Of a stretch of 64,000 bases of DNA, positions 22,188 to 34,066 are shown piece after piece. The stretch's first letter is position 1. Each line of letters opens with the position of its first letter. Both the position numbers and the translations under genes were made by a program. The stretch is taken from the NCBI GenBank assembly GCA_002917075.1, contig NTMA01000012.1, positions 496,001 through 560,000 on the forward strand, in the 5' to 3' direction. Source of the DNA: Hawksworthiomyces lignivorus. Lineage: Eukaryota > Ascomycota > Sordariomycetes > Ophiostomatales > Ophiostomataceae. Below the pieces are notes generated by a model, which was not told the DNA's origin, did not search any database, and saw only the letters and a program-made list of their open reading frames with translations.

Positions 22188-23484
22188 GGTGATGCAGTTT
22201 TCTCGTACGTCTTTTTGTCCGTCTATATGGGAGATATGGAACCAAAATACTGGTGTAATAGTGCTGGAAAGAGCGCAGGTAGTGATATTCTTTGAGCACC
22301 ATCTCTAGTTTAGTCGTGGCATGGGAAAGAAAGGCAAGAAAATGAAAGCAAAGTAAACTTTGGAGGGGTTTTTTTTGTATCTGGTTTTTTTATACTCCCC
22401 GTTTTATACACCTTACTTTGGTCTATTTACTTCGCAGCATTCCTTTTCGCTTATATTCATAGTTTTCCTTTTTGGCCACGTCTTACTGTCTGTAATAGTT
22501 GGGAACTTTGTTTAGTTCATCCTTAGCAAGTCAAGTTAATTAAATTTCTATTTTGTCTCTGAAGAAAAGAGCTGTTTATTTGAAAATATACTAGTTGGTG
22601 TTTTCTGATGTTGCGTAGCGCAAAGCAGAATAGAATAGTCCTCGGGAGGAAGAAATAGAAAGTATACAGAAGTCGGTCACGAATGAGAGTCAATGCTGTG
22701 GAGGACATTAAGTGCTGTCTCGTCAGAAGGCTGTGGATCGCTTATAGGTCGGCATCTTATTAGCAAATTATACCTCTGCAATGTAGATAACAGAAGATGC
22801 AAAAGACGCAGGCCGATAACATCGAGGCACCTTCACGAATAGTTTCTGTATCCATCTTCGAAGCTACTTCCCCAAGAAAAAAAGCTGACTTTTTTCTTCA
22901 CTTTGAAATATCAAATACGAGAGCAAAAGGACAAAAATAAGTTCAGGGCGGCCGTTGAAATGCTGCTTCTTCGGTTATTTGCGCGTGAAACTATTGATGT
23001 TCAGACGTCCCGTAGTTTTCCTTGGTGGGAGATACATGGATTGAGGTCGATATTGTTTTCTGAAAGATAACGCTACAGCATTACTCGTACTTCAATTTGA
23101 CCACGAAAAAGGTTACTCTATTTTGAACATACAAAAGCGGGATGTAATACCCAAAACTGACAGTAGGACATTAGATATATGAAAGACAGAGAATTATCTC
23201 CGTCTGAAGCCAGCTGTGTTAAAATACTAAATTGGTTCAAAGTTCTTTATAGATTTCCTTTTCAGAAAGGGTATCTCCCCATGTCTGTTCTGACACATAT
23301 AATACAACGAACCAAGTCAAAATCTAAATGTACTCCTTAAGCCTTGAAAATTCTTTTGAAAAATCTCATAAGGGTATGAACCAACAACTATCCTATGTAG
23401 CGATTATCTTTCAGCCAGAATTCTGTTTGTTCTCCCCTTCCCATGTCATCGCTTTCTAGTTAACAGTTCTTGTAGCAAGTCAAA
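22188..23484. other. Convergent 3' intergenic region
   Basis: About 1.3 kb between the convergent ends of the GH72 gene and the transporter. T-rich runs near 22360-22400 follow the GH72 stop and may form part of its 3' UTR. No gene was recognised. Confidence 0.45.
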
Positions 23485-25355
23485 TTACAGACCGTTGCTA
23501 GCACAAGAGAAAACACCTCCCACCTCGCCACTGTCAAAGGCATCAACAATGCTCTGCACGCTAGCATATGTGCCTGCAGTGAGGAAGAAAAGACCGATGA
23601 TGATAATGGCGGCGTTGAGGATGGCCATTAGAATGGCTTTCACGTTGCCCTTTTTGATGAGTTCAAAGCCGCCATCAACCTTGCGCATGCGGAAGTACGC
23701 AACACCCCAGAAGATAAAACCAAAGAAACTGTCGAATAGTGACGACATCAGAGATAAAACTTGAGAGAACAGAAATCAGCAAGCTGGAAAAATTATCTCG
23801 GTATGGCAATAGCAGGCTGGGAGAGAGAAAACTCACGATCAGAGAAGAATGGAATGACTTCAGCAATAATAAAGGCAAGAATCCATGTCGCCACTGCCCC
23901 ATATTAGCAATGTTTATAAGATCAAGATAGAGTATATGAGACTAAATCGCAGAAGGACATACACAAGATAAGTGTCCAAGTAGACCAACCCACAATGGTG
24001 TGCTCATTCTTATGGCGAGAATTGTCGAAGACGCGGAAGAAGATAAAGCGAGCTGATACGGAGGCGTAAAGGACGCCAAGGAAGATCAGAGTTGGAATCA
24101 TAAAGGAGAAAGAGACTTTCTTATAGAGAGGCTCCAGGGAGCCAAATGCGGGGGCCGTCATGTATTGATTGCCGACGTAGGCATAAACGATACCACCGAC
24201 GATGCTGAAGAGAATGATCTCGGCAACAGTGCAAGCCCAGAGCGCTTTGGGAAACTCTCGAGGATCTTTCATTTCAGCAATGAAGCTAGGAAGGGTAATC
24301 TGGCCGATGAAAGTGTAGCTGATATTCATAAAAGCATTGAGAGCGGCAACAAACGTGGTGCCAGCGACGGGGATCGCTGTAACAATCGGATTGCCTCCCA
24401 CTGATGTCACACCATCCGTCACAAACGTCGAGTTAGGGTTGTAACCGGCGGGGTGTGCTTGAATGCCTGCAAAAATAGTGGCCAGGAGCACAGAGATGAA
24501 AGTAAAGAAGGCTGAGGCCGTCCCAAGCTTTGACAGCATGCTAAATGTACGGGGCAAGGAGGAAACCCAGCATATGATGAACATAACAACGCCAAAACTC
24601 ACAGTACGACAGCCGATGCCATCGTCAGAGGCAGTCATTGTATTGAGGTACTTTGCACCGACTAGAACATGAAGACCCTGGAGTACAGAAAGGAGTTAGT
24701 CGCCGGCAGAGACGAGAAAAACATTCAAAATTGCTCCCTCGTGTAGATGCCAACCTGAATAAACTACAGAGAACCAGATCGTTAGTATTTTTAAAATAGA
24801 AAATATAGGCGTCACGGGCAGCATGCATAGATGGAGACATACTGTATTATTTAAAATAAACATAACGGCCGTGGCATACCACGCCCACTTCTGGTTCCAG
24901 AATAGCATCTGGCCAATGTCGCATACGTCGCGGACCTCAGGATGGCGCAGGCAAAACTCCCAGAGGACAAGAGACGTATAAAGTACAAAAACAGCCACGA
25001 CAATGGTGAGAATCAATCCAGGAACGAGACCAAGGATGCTGTAAGACCATGGGAAACTCATCATAGCTAGACAGATGTACTCGGAGAAGAGCAGTGCAGC
25101 GGTCTTCTGCCAGCTGCACGTGCGATACTGAATAGCGCAGCCGTCTTCCTGCGCAAACTGTTTCTCCAGGATCGCAGCACTATTTTCCTCGCTATCGGAG
25201 TCGACACTTATGGTAGTGATTATGGGGCCGATGCGGGGCCCGATTTTAATGCCGTTGCCGCTGAACCAGGCTGAGCGGCCCTTGGTGATGGCCGCCTCCG
25301 AGTCAATGTCGACGACATTATCAGGTATTTTTTCATTCTTGGGTGACTGTGTCAT
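23485..25355 (-). CDS. Amino acid transporter, AAAP family (Aa_trans), five exons
   Basis: Exons 25355-24843, 24763-24755, 24677-23963, 23893-23837 and 23759-23485 give 522 residues. The protein should import amino acids by proton symport through about 11 membrane helices. The N-terminus is hydrophilic (about 90 residues). The first helices lie around SEYICLAMMSFPWSYSILG and LTIVVAVFVLYTSLVLWEF, followed by the family segment HPEVRDVCDIGQ. The second exon is only 9 nt and encodes Phe-Ile-Gln, restoring NNTFIQGLHVLVGAKYLNTM, a block I recall in this family. The later joins restore PFFSDLLSLMSSLFDSFFGF. The introns are 69-79 bp; three have clear CTAAC/CTAAT-type branches. The ATG at 25355 is chosen because the 30 upstream codons lack ATG and follow a CTTTTCAG acceptor-like site, suggesting a leader intron. 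Substrate unknown. Confidence 0.88.
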
Positions 25356-28349
25356 ACTTCCGGCAGTTTGTCGCGTGCCAAGCACTGAAAAGGATATCTA
25401 GGTTAAAAGTGGTGGGGGTAGAAAGAATAAAAGAAAAGTATCCAAATCCAAAGCTTGAAGAAATAAGACTTAAGGCGCAATAACGAGAAACCCGTACGAT
25501 GTGCTTATCAAAGAGAAGAACAGCAAAGTTAAGAGAAAAAAAACTGAAATTAAAAAGTGAAAGAAACAGGGGGGAAAAAGTAAGATAAATGATACGAAAA
25601 ATATGTGAGAAGAGTAAATAGTTATAGTAGCTTATGATAGGAAGTAGAAGGAACAAAAGTTGGATAACCTGCATGAGCCTACTTGGCGTCTTTTCCAGTT
25701 CCATGTACAACGCAAGTTCCCCGCTAAAATAATGCAACGTGTGAAAGTAACTAGGCTTAATTTTGAGAGATCGATGTCTGCAGGATGCTTGTAGTTGATC
25801 TCTCTTGAACTAAAGAGCAGAGGAACCCTGCAGCGGATCAACTTCTTTTAACTAAGTCGAATCAAAACGCTAGAGAAGTCTCTTCGCGCTTCTAGGTACA
25901 TGCGAATAGGATGCCAAAAGCGGTGCCGCCGTGGAGGGAGCTGCACAGGCATCAATGGGGGTCACTAGAGTTGTATTGATAGGATTGTAGGCCAGTTTCC
26001 ACGACAAAGCGCGATGGGTCTGATTGGTCTAGTTTGTTGCCGCTCTGCTATGTCTTCATATTTTTCCTCGACTCTGCAGCCCCCGTAGGATATTAAAAGA
26101 TTTACTAACTACATACAAGAAAGAAAAAGGTTGAAATTCAACACTGAAATGGCGAAAGCACCCCTGATTGTCGATGGCGTGGAGGATCTTCTGCCTTTTT
26201 GGTAGCCTTGATACCGGGCAACGTGATGTCAGTGAGATTACCTAGTGGGGTGGGTATACTGCTTTTTCTTTTTATGCGTGCAACATAGGTGTGATTCGTT
26301 CTTTTCATGAGACTATGATCTATCGCGGGATACTGCGTTCTTTGTTTCGTTCTATTCGGCGTACCCGAGCAGTTCGTCATTAGGGAGCCAGGTATGGAAG
26401 AACAAAGCGGTTTCACAAGTAACTCAAAAGTATTGCTTGCATTCCAATCAATTAGTATAGCGTGCCAGAGGATGACATTTCATGTAAGCTTTTTACGGAT
26501 CGAGATAGTGATGAAAGGCACCATGCGATTGAACTTAGGTGCGTTGTAATAAGATATTCAACTGATTATGCCATTCTTAGCTTGAGGGACAATTGAAGCA
26601 GGGGCAAAGGAGAAAGGGCGGCCAAATGATTTCGAAGAGAAAATAAAAAGAAGGGAAAAAAAAAGACAAAGACAAAGATGAGTGCGTTCCAGTTTTTCTT
26701 GGGTGACGTCAATACTTGACGATTTTTCTAGTGCGGCATTTAAGAATTGTTACTCGTACCTGTTGCTAAACTGCCCTCAGCACCTTTCGGGTACCAAACA
26801 AACCCACTCAAAGATTAGCTGTAAATCTGCCTTAGTAGTATACTTACTTGTAATCGTTTCTACGTCAGCATGAGATATATGGGGCAGGCGACAAGTACTA
26901 CATCGTACAAGTATACTCCGGAAGGGAAGTGCAATCCCCAAATTGCGCAGTAGCATCGTACTTCATAGCTCCATTTCATTACTCTGCTAGATCCCTATTT
27001 TGGTCCCAGGTGCTGATTGGCAGCCCTGCAGCAAACTGTTACGCTACAAGATGCCCAGAGCGCTGAGAGTCGGCTCGAACGTCTTAAGTGGGTAGAATTG
27101 CGCAATAACAGGTTTTTTTCTACCTTTGTGGGGGCCACCTGCGGGCAGCTCGCTTATTATCTTGCTTAAGCACATTGGCTGCCTTGCCATTTACAGCATG
27201 TTGTTGACCAATATACGCTAGGATTTGTTACTTCGAAAGAAGGAGCATCTCTGAATATATGAAGCTTTCCTTTTGTGGATTAATATGCAGTCCTGCCGCG
27301 CGAATCGGTCCGTGTCTTAACGCCAATATGTCGCTCCATGCTTGTCTCTGTTTTTAAAATAATATCTTCTCTTGGTTCACGTTACCCGCCTCTCCTTTTT
27401 TGTGTTTCCTTTTCCCTTGAATACCTTCTTCCTCTCAATGTCTATAAGTTGGCGTGGACGGCGTTGGAGGCTAGCTTTCTATTTGACCTAGACTAACTCG
27501 ATATTCCAGGTTACTACCGGGACTGCTCGTGAAACACAACTCCACCTGTTATTTTGTCCTTTGGGAGGCATGCGCAAAACATGCCAGCGTACGAAACAAT
27601 ACACTCCCACCTTGACTTTTGACAAGTCGATCTTTTTCTCTAGATCTCATGAGGTGACCTCGGCCTATGCTAATATCTGTTCTCTGTCTTAGCCATCAAA
27701 CTTCGACGGTCACCATTATGCACAATTAGCCAATCTGACTTATCTAACTCCCTAGCTTTTCTTAATCACAATTGGTAGAGTAGATACAGAAGAGGAAATG
27801 ATTTTAGTTTAGTATCAAACATAGCAGTTAGGAACTTCTAGCCTGCTGCTTTTTGATTTTCGTTTTTAATCTTTCCACAAGAGACGTAGGGCTAACCGCG
27901 TATTTTAAGACAGCGAAATCTGGATGGTATTCCAGTGCACTCTCATCAACTAGGCTTACGATCCTGGCTCGTGCCCCGTCAAAGTGAATTCAGGGCACCA
28001 ACCCCAGCCACTATGCTCATGTGTTTCTGAGCTTAAGCTGAAAGGCTTTGGTCTGGAATCGCACGCGGACGGTGCATAAGTCTCGTCCATAAATTTGGTG
28101 CTCTCATAGCCAATGGTTCCACAGCCCCTCTCCGCTTGTCTCAATGGCGGCTATGAGTAGGCTGAGGCGCGGAGGGAACCTACGATAGGCAATCACCTGC
28201 CACCTGGTGGCTTTGCTGCCTTGTTGGCATTCCTTCTCGTTGTTCACTATGTCTGAATAACCTTTGTTCTTCCATCATTTCACAATATCTTTTAAAACTC
28301 TTTCCTTCTCATATCGACTTCTTCCCACGAACAAAACTACACCGCACAC
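25356..28349. other. Wide divergent intergenic region
   Basis: Nearly 3 kb between the transporter start and the T5orf172 gene. The first 500 bp is purine-rich on the plus strand (C/T-rich on the transporter's strand) and probably holds its leader and promoter. The remainder shows scattered short frames without recognisable products, and no RNA gene or transposon was identified. Confidence 0.4.
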
Positions 28350-29783
28350 ATGCCCTTTATCGCCAATACCCCCGAATCGCTCGTTGCTCGCTCAGACTCC
28401 AAAAACCCAGCGACGACATGTCGTGGCATTACATCCAGCGGGCGGCCATGCCGACGACCTCTGTCTGCAATCAATTCCCCACAAGGGAGCTTTGGTTTGA
28501 GGAGAGCCTTCAATGGCAGGCTCCGTGTGGACGACCCGCGCGATGATACCTTGTATTGTTGGCAGCACAAGGAGCAGGCGAGCATGTCGGCGCGTTCAAG
28601 TCCCGGTCCGCAGACTGCCATCACGCCCATATTCGAGGAACGAACAAGTATAGATACACTAGCTGATCGTTTGGGACTGCTGGGCGTGAACTCATCTCGT
28701 AACCAAAGAGATCACGCCAAATTTTTAAAGCCGTTACCCGGGTCGACGTCCTCTCCAACAAAGTACAAGAAACAACATAAGACAGCCCAATCTCGGGCAT
28801 CGGTTCTGTTCTGCTGCTTCTTCCAAATTCCTCTTGACGAGCCTCCTTCGGCACCGCCTCATCCCAAGCCGCGGTTAGATGTTATCCACCCCTCCTTGTC
28901 ACCACCGAGATTCGCACAGACAAGCAGCAATAAGCAGCATACAGTCGTAGAAGAAGCACACGTCCGCTTAATGTCATTGCAATCATCAAGGATCATGCAA
29001 GGCCAGTGTCAGAACCTTCCAACGCAACTTCACAGCGCACAGCGGGCGAGAACGGCCTCCCAAACAGCGCAGTATCTATCATTAATTCCACCGACCGCGT
29101 CTCCTCAGACGGCATCTGCGCTAATGGCAGAACTTGCAAAACCAATCTCTCAGTTAGATGAGCCGGGTTACATTTACATGTTCTGGCTGACCTCCGAATC
29201 CCAGCAAACTATACCACCGGCTGAGGCGGCGCGCTCCCTTTTAGTACCTCCCTCGCGTTCTTCAGCAGGAACCGCCGCCAAATACCGCGCTGGTGATGCG
29301 GTTTCCTCATTCGCTACGAGTGATGTAGAAGCATATGAGAGAGGCCGGGCGTCTAGTATTGGAGCTGATCATGGTTGGAACAGCAGCAATAATAGTGATA
29401 ACGGGAAACGCACTCTCCTTCTCAAGATTGGCCGGGCTAGCAATGTCCAACGGCGGCTCAATCAATGGAACCGGCAATGTGGATACAATCTATCGCTGAT
29501 CCGCTACTACCCGTACATCCCATCGAGCTCTGGCAGTGGCAGCACGGTTTCCGCCAGACTAGTGCCTCGCAAAATACCACACAGTCACAAGGTTGAACGA
29601 CTAATCCACATCGAATTTGCGGGACTTGGACTACGCATCATGGGCGGCCAAAAATGTGATGCTTGTGGCAGAGAACACCGCGAGTGGTTTCAGGTCGAAG
29701 CAACACGAAATGCGGTAATGAATATAGACGGGATTATAAGGCGATGGACTGACTGGGATGAAGGCCAACTCCAAGAAGTTTGA
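28350..29783 (+). CDS. T5orf172 (GIY-YIG-like) domain protein, MUG113-like
   Basis: A 477-residue single-exon protein. Residues 24-74 carry a Cys/His cluster (CRGITSSGRPCRRPL then YCWQHKEQ) that looks zinc-binding and is typical of this fungal family. A long disordered Pro/Ser/Gln-rich middle follows. The C-terminal domain from about 268 to 460 has the T5orf172 pattern: GYIYMFWL, LLKIGRASNVQRRLNQWNRQCG, then KVERLIHIEFAGLG, a CDACGREHREWFQV knuckle and a terminal helix. The domain is related to GIY-YIG nucleases, and the fission yeast relative Mug113 is up-regulated in meiosis. A DNA-related role is plausible, but catalysis is not established. Confidence 0.88.
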   Translation: MPFIANTPESLVARSDSKNPATTCRGITSSGRPCRRPLSAINSPQGSFGLRRAFNGRLRVDDPRDDTLYCWQHKEQASMSARSSPGPQTAITPIFEERTSIDTLADRLGLLGVNSSRNQRDHAKFLKPLPGSTSSPTKYKKQHKTAQSRASVLFCCFFQIPLDEPPSAPPHPKPRLDVIHPSLSPPRFAQTSSNKQHTVVEEAHVRLMSLQSSRIMQGQCQNLPTQLHSAQRARTASQTAQYLSLIPPTASPQTASALMAELAKPISQLDEPGYIYMFWLTSESQQTIPPAEAARSLLVPPSRSSAGTAAKYRAGDAVSSFATSDVEAYERGRASSIGADHGWNSSNNSDNGKRTLLLKIGRASNVQRRLNQWNRQCGYNLSLIRYYPYIPSSSGSGSTVSARLVPRKIPHSHKVERLIHIEFAGLGLRIMGGQKCDACGREHREWFQVEATRNAVMNIDGIIRRWTDWDEGQLQEV

Positions 29784-30121
29784 GCGCCTTGATCTAAACC
29801 ACGAGATAGTTTGGTGTAAGAGCTCACTTTATGCATAGCATAACGATGGTTTTACATCAGAATTAAGAAAGGCTGCGACGTGTATGACATTATGAATTTC
29901 ATTTTCATTATCTTTAAGTGTTAGATATTGGATGCTGCATTTCGCACCACAACGGAGTTTAGGATGCCAGTTAGAATACAACAGAAACGACCATGAACTA
30001 TACCACCTGCAGAAACAAAATCACCACATAGCAATATCATGAATTTACCGATGCCTAGCTACTTCTCCATGTGCATTTGATGCAATTTGAATAGTGACGT
30101 AAGTCAGAATCGAAGAAGCAC
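29784..30121. other. Convergent 3' intergenic region
   Basis: A short region between the stops of the T5orf172 and lipase genes. Only UTR-like AT-rich sequence was seen. Confidence 0.5.
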
Positions 30122-32118
30122 CTATGTCTCTGCTATTAGCGCGCCAACAGCCAGCGTTTCAATACGGCCCGCATATAGCTTCATGACATGGCACACCGGG
30201 TCACCCCAGATGACGCCGCGTAACTGCTCATCTGTTGTAACCTGTGCCACAACTCCTTCGTCTAGCCTTTCTTCAATTGTCTTCTTGCCTGAAGAGCATG
30301 CGTGGGGATCGCCCGGCCTCAGAACAATGATACGGCCAGCATTACTGAGAACAGCTGGGGGTACGTTCCATACTGGCCTCGGCAAATTGCCACTAGAACT
30401 GTGGCTACTATAATCTCGGTTGCTAACATGCCTCATCTTGCCGTTTTCACAGCGTGCATTGGAAGGCTTTGAAGACTTAGGTGACTTGTGAGATTGCAGC
30501 GACGCTTTAGAAGACTCCTTTCTCGGTACCTTGTTCCCGTCCCTCGGATGGCTAGAACTAACTATTGGTGTTGCAGGCGTAGAGGTTAAAAATAAGTCGA
30601 TTAAGCTCCTGACATACGCCTTGTCAGCACGGACGACGGGGTCTCCCTCATTCACAAAGCTGAGGAAGAGACTATTCTTCAAGTCCTTCCGACCCGGCTT
30701 GGACAATGGCAGGAGTGACACTGGTGGTGCACCAAAGGTGACGCAATGAACGCGGCGGAAGCAGCCCGTAAGGTTGTTCAGCTCTGATCGTGCTTGTTCG
30801 GAGGTAGAAAGCATGTGGGAGTATAGAAGTGCGGCAACCGCGCCACCCGCCGAGTGGCCGGTAATGAGCAACGAATGAGAGGTGCGACGCGGATCTTCCT
30901 CGAGCAATTGGCGCAACCGGGCCGCAACCGGACGAATCATTTTACGGGCCACGGACAGAAAGCCGGCATGGCAGAAATTGCCCAGATCATCGAGAAACCC
31001 GCTAGGAGACGTCGGTGCCGTGTTCAAGTTAACGGCCCAATCCATGAAGTTTGCAGTGCCCCGGATGGCGAAGACAATAGTATCCGCATAATCCATTGAA
31101 ACGGACTTGATTACCATGGCCTTCGTCCCAGCACGCCAATCAGCGTCAATATGAGTGAACTTTTCAGCACCTTGTGGCTGCTGATACACGCTATCAGAGT
31201 ATTTCGCAGCGAGGCTAAGAAGTGGATATGTAGCTATATATCTAAAAAAGAATGGAATCAGCCGGGCCTAAATAGAAGAGAGAGGCAGAGAAGTGAGACC
31301 TACAGCTTCATGGGAGGTAATTTTGAGGGCAATCTCGAGTTAGCATACATCTCCACCTTTAACAAATAGGTGCCCGGTATAAAAGACGCCGCAGCACCCG
31401 TATTTTGGCCCTCTTGACATTCTCGCTTCGTGCTGTCTGCTTTGGCGTGGTTTGACTTGGTGGATTCCATCTGGCTTTGTGACGCCGGCTGGGGAATTAA
31501 ACCGGGCCCGTGTAAAGAAAAATCATATTCGCTACCAATATACCGATCAGAGTCGATCAGCGTGAGAGCCCTGTTAAATTTGGATGAGAGCTGGTCACAG
31601 AGAGCAGCTCCCTGGTTAAGAAAAGTTGATCCAGAGGCGTGCCAGGAAGGAAGGCCATCGTCAAAAAAGTGCGGGACGTTCATCGGCAGAAGATCTGTGG
31701 CCGAGTTGATAACGGAGGTCAAATTAAGTTTACCGACGGCTGTTGCTCCATTGACGGTCGGTTTCTTCTCCCAGCCACTCTCGGGATAATGAAAAGGGGG
31801 AACGGAAGCTACATAGTAGTGCTGATTTACCACAATACTCGGAGGCAGATATATGGATGGGAGACGATCCGACGGAGAAAGTGGCATTGCCTCCGGAGAA
31901 GCCATACCGCCAGCACCGGGGGGCCAACCTGATGGAGGAGGTAAATAGCTAACTGTCTCAGCCACTATACCATTGAGTCCATATTGCTCAAGAATCAAAC
32001 CTTGGGATGTCGAATCAGTGTAGCATGATGGCCTTGATGATTGTGAATTATGGCATCCCGGCATCAGCTCGTCGTGAAGAGGTCCCTTCTTTCTCCCAGT
32101 GGAGCTAAAGAGCTTCAT
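30122..32118 (-). CDS. Class 3 lipase family protein, two exons
   Basis: Exons 32118-31304 and 31241-30122, separated by a 62-bp intron (GTAGGT donor, TTTTTTAG acceptor), give 644 residues. The splice changes PPMKL-stop into PMKLYIATYPLLSLAAKYSD, which leads directly into the lipase fold. The Lipase_3 domain covers about 270-500. The nucleophile Ser402 lies in LLITGHSAGGAV. FAIRGTANFMDW forms the strand and oxyanion region, and Asp472 in FVNEGDPVVRAD is the likely catalytic Asp. The first 270 residues are polar and Pro/Ser-rich with no known domain and no signal peptide, so the protein is probably intracellular. A Lys/Ser-rich insert (about 500-570) interrupts the C-terminal part. Likely a neutral acylglycerol or phospholipid hydrolase. 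The ATG at 32118 is the first in frame. Confidence 0.87.
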
Positions 32119-34066
32119 GATATCGTGAATGACGGCTAAGCAGACTATTCGACGAACACATTGAGCCACGGAGATCGTAGCTGAGGTCAATCACGATATG
32201 TTGGATAGGTTTTGAGTCTGAGCCCTGTTGCGCTTACCAGAGGCTGACTTTGGAGATAAGAAAAGCGAGTGCGCAGTTTTCTAGGTGGAGATGGTTGAGT
32301 ATACACATGTAGGAAAGGAGGAGTCGCTGGTAATCACAAAAGTTTCATAAGATCATTCTCTCGCTTAAGAAGACGGGCAATTGTTTTTTGACATGATCAA
32401 CTACGATCGGGGCAAAGCTGGGTCTACTTCGCTACATTTAGGACAATGTGTGATAATAGCGTAATGCCCGCGAAATTCCTAAGGCGTATTTGCTTCCGAA
32501 AGACGAATTAGCATTCTTCCGCTACTAATGGTTGGCCCGCATTTTGTTCATGTGAGGCTGTGTCTGTTTTTGCATCTGTTGCTTCGAGAGATCCCTAGTT
32601 TAAAGATTTAATTCGCTAGTCGTTGACCACTCAGAGCCAACCTCGCCGCTTCGGCTGGCGCCAATTCGATAGCAGCCACTTCCACTAAGGCAGTGTGATG
32701 CAGGGGGTCCAACAAGCGACCACACCGAAGTATATATCGGCTTTCGACATAACTACATAAGAAGCTCAAAGAATATCCCAGACTGGCTAGTAGCTTGAGA
32801 AACTTCTGCAGAGGGCAACAATAGCATTTCTTGCAGCATGTTGGAGACCTCTGTGGCCGCATTCGCCTCGACTCGGGGATGCCCATAGTTTCAAGATCAA
32901 GTAAATGCTGGCTTTGCACTTCCCACGTAGAGACGACGAAGACACAGCTGGGGCGGTGGGTGCTTGATAGCATGCCCTAGTTAAGTATCCTACTCCCAGG
33001 GAATGGACACGCTCAGTATAATGCTTTGTTTCCGTACATCAAGTCTTTCTACTCATCTCCTTGGTCTCACGCCACGCCTTGGCATGGAACACAGCCTTTG
33101 AAGTTGCGAAGTATATGTATGCCTCTCCTTTGCGACAGCCCCTTGAGATTAGAACCACACGGTGCAATCTTGCGTCTGAAGAGCTCACTTGGTATTCGCC
33201 AGTCGTGTGCTGCATTGGGCTGTACATTCCTCAAACAGTAAAATATACACGGACGCATGACCAAGTCACCACGTTGTCGAAAAAGAAATAATCAAAGGTC
33301 ACAGCACAGATACAACATTTCGAAAATATCCAAAAAGAAAAAAAAACGGCATAAAAGGAGACGCTATTGAAAGTAACAGCACGGTCCAGTTGCACACGGC
33401 AGCACGAACAGCAGATTTCAGATGTAGCACTAGGCCAAGACAAGGTGAAGCAGAGGTAAACACAGAAACATTTCCACATAGAAGGAATGTGTTGTTACAA
33501 ACTCAGAGCGAGCCAGCGATAGGCTATGCGTTTATTTTTAAACGCTAATAGTCTGGGATGTCTCGAAAAGATTGTGAGGACCAGCATCACCCAGAAGAGG
33601 CAGAGGTTCTAATAGGTCGGTACCAATTCTGTAGGTGAGGACCCATTGACTTGGTGCAAAGTGGATGCTACTGCCTTCGTGCATTGTCAGTTAGCAACGT
33701 ATACGGGGCTGGAGGCTTATTTGCAGGCCAGGCAACTTACGGCATATGGTAAAGCACGCTGCAATAGTCCCACCAACGAACCCCACAGCTTGATACGGAG
33801 ACCTAATCAATTTTGCCGGCAGATCTGCAACGCCAAACATCCTGCAAGCTCATTCATGCGAAATAAAAATGCCCCTTCAACGTTAGGCACTTCGACGTTA
33901 ACGCAAAAAAAGGGGAATTTGTTGCAAAGGCAAACAGTACCAGTGCATACTTCATAAATGCACGAAAAAAAAAAACGCCAAAGCTACTCGATAACAGGCC
34001 TTCTACTGTCATGAACCTCAACATTCATTTATCTCAAGAATTACCGAGATGACCTAAGAAGCTGTC
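32119..34066. promoter_or_regulatory. Divergent intergenic region between lipase and FHIP
   Basis: Almost 2 kb that must include promoters for both genes. A 121-codon frame (32608-32973, -) containing a small Cys cluster has no recognised relatives. Otherwise only short frames were seen. Confidence 0.4.

Noticed and set aside
25356..25385. Upstream extension of the transporter start
   Set aside because: Ten more codons are open but contain no ATG, and they follow a CTTTTCAG acceptor-like site, so the first ATG at 25355 was preferred.
32608..32973. 121-codon minus-strand frame with a CCKKCYCC cluster
   Set aside because: One Cys cluster is not enough. Overlapping frames of similar length occur on the other strand nearby, and no family is recognised.
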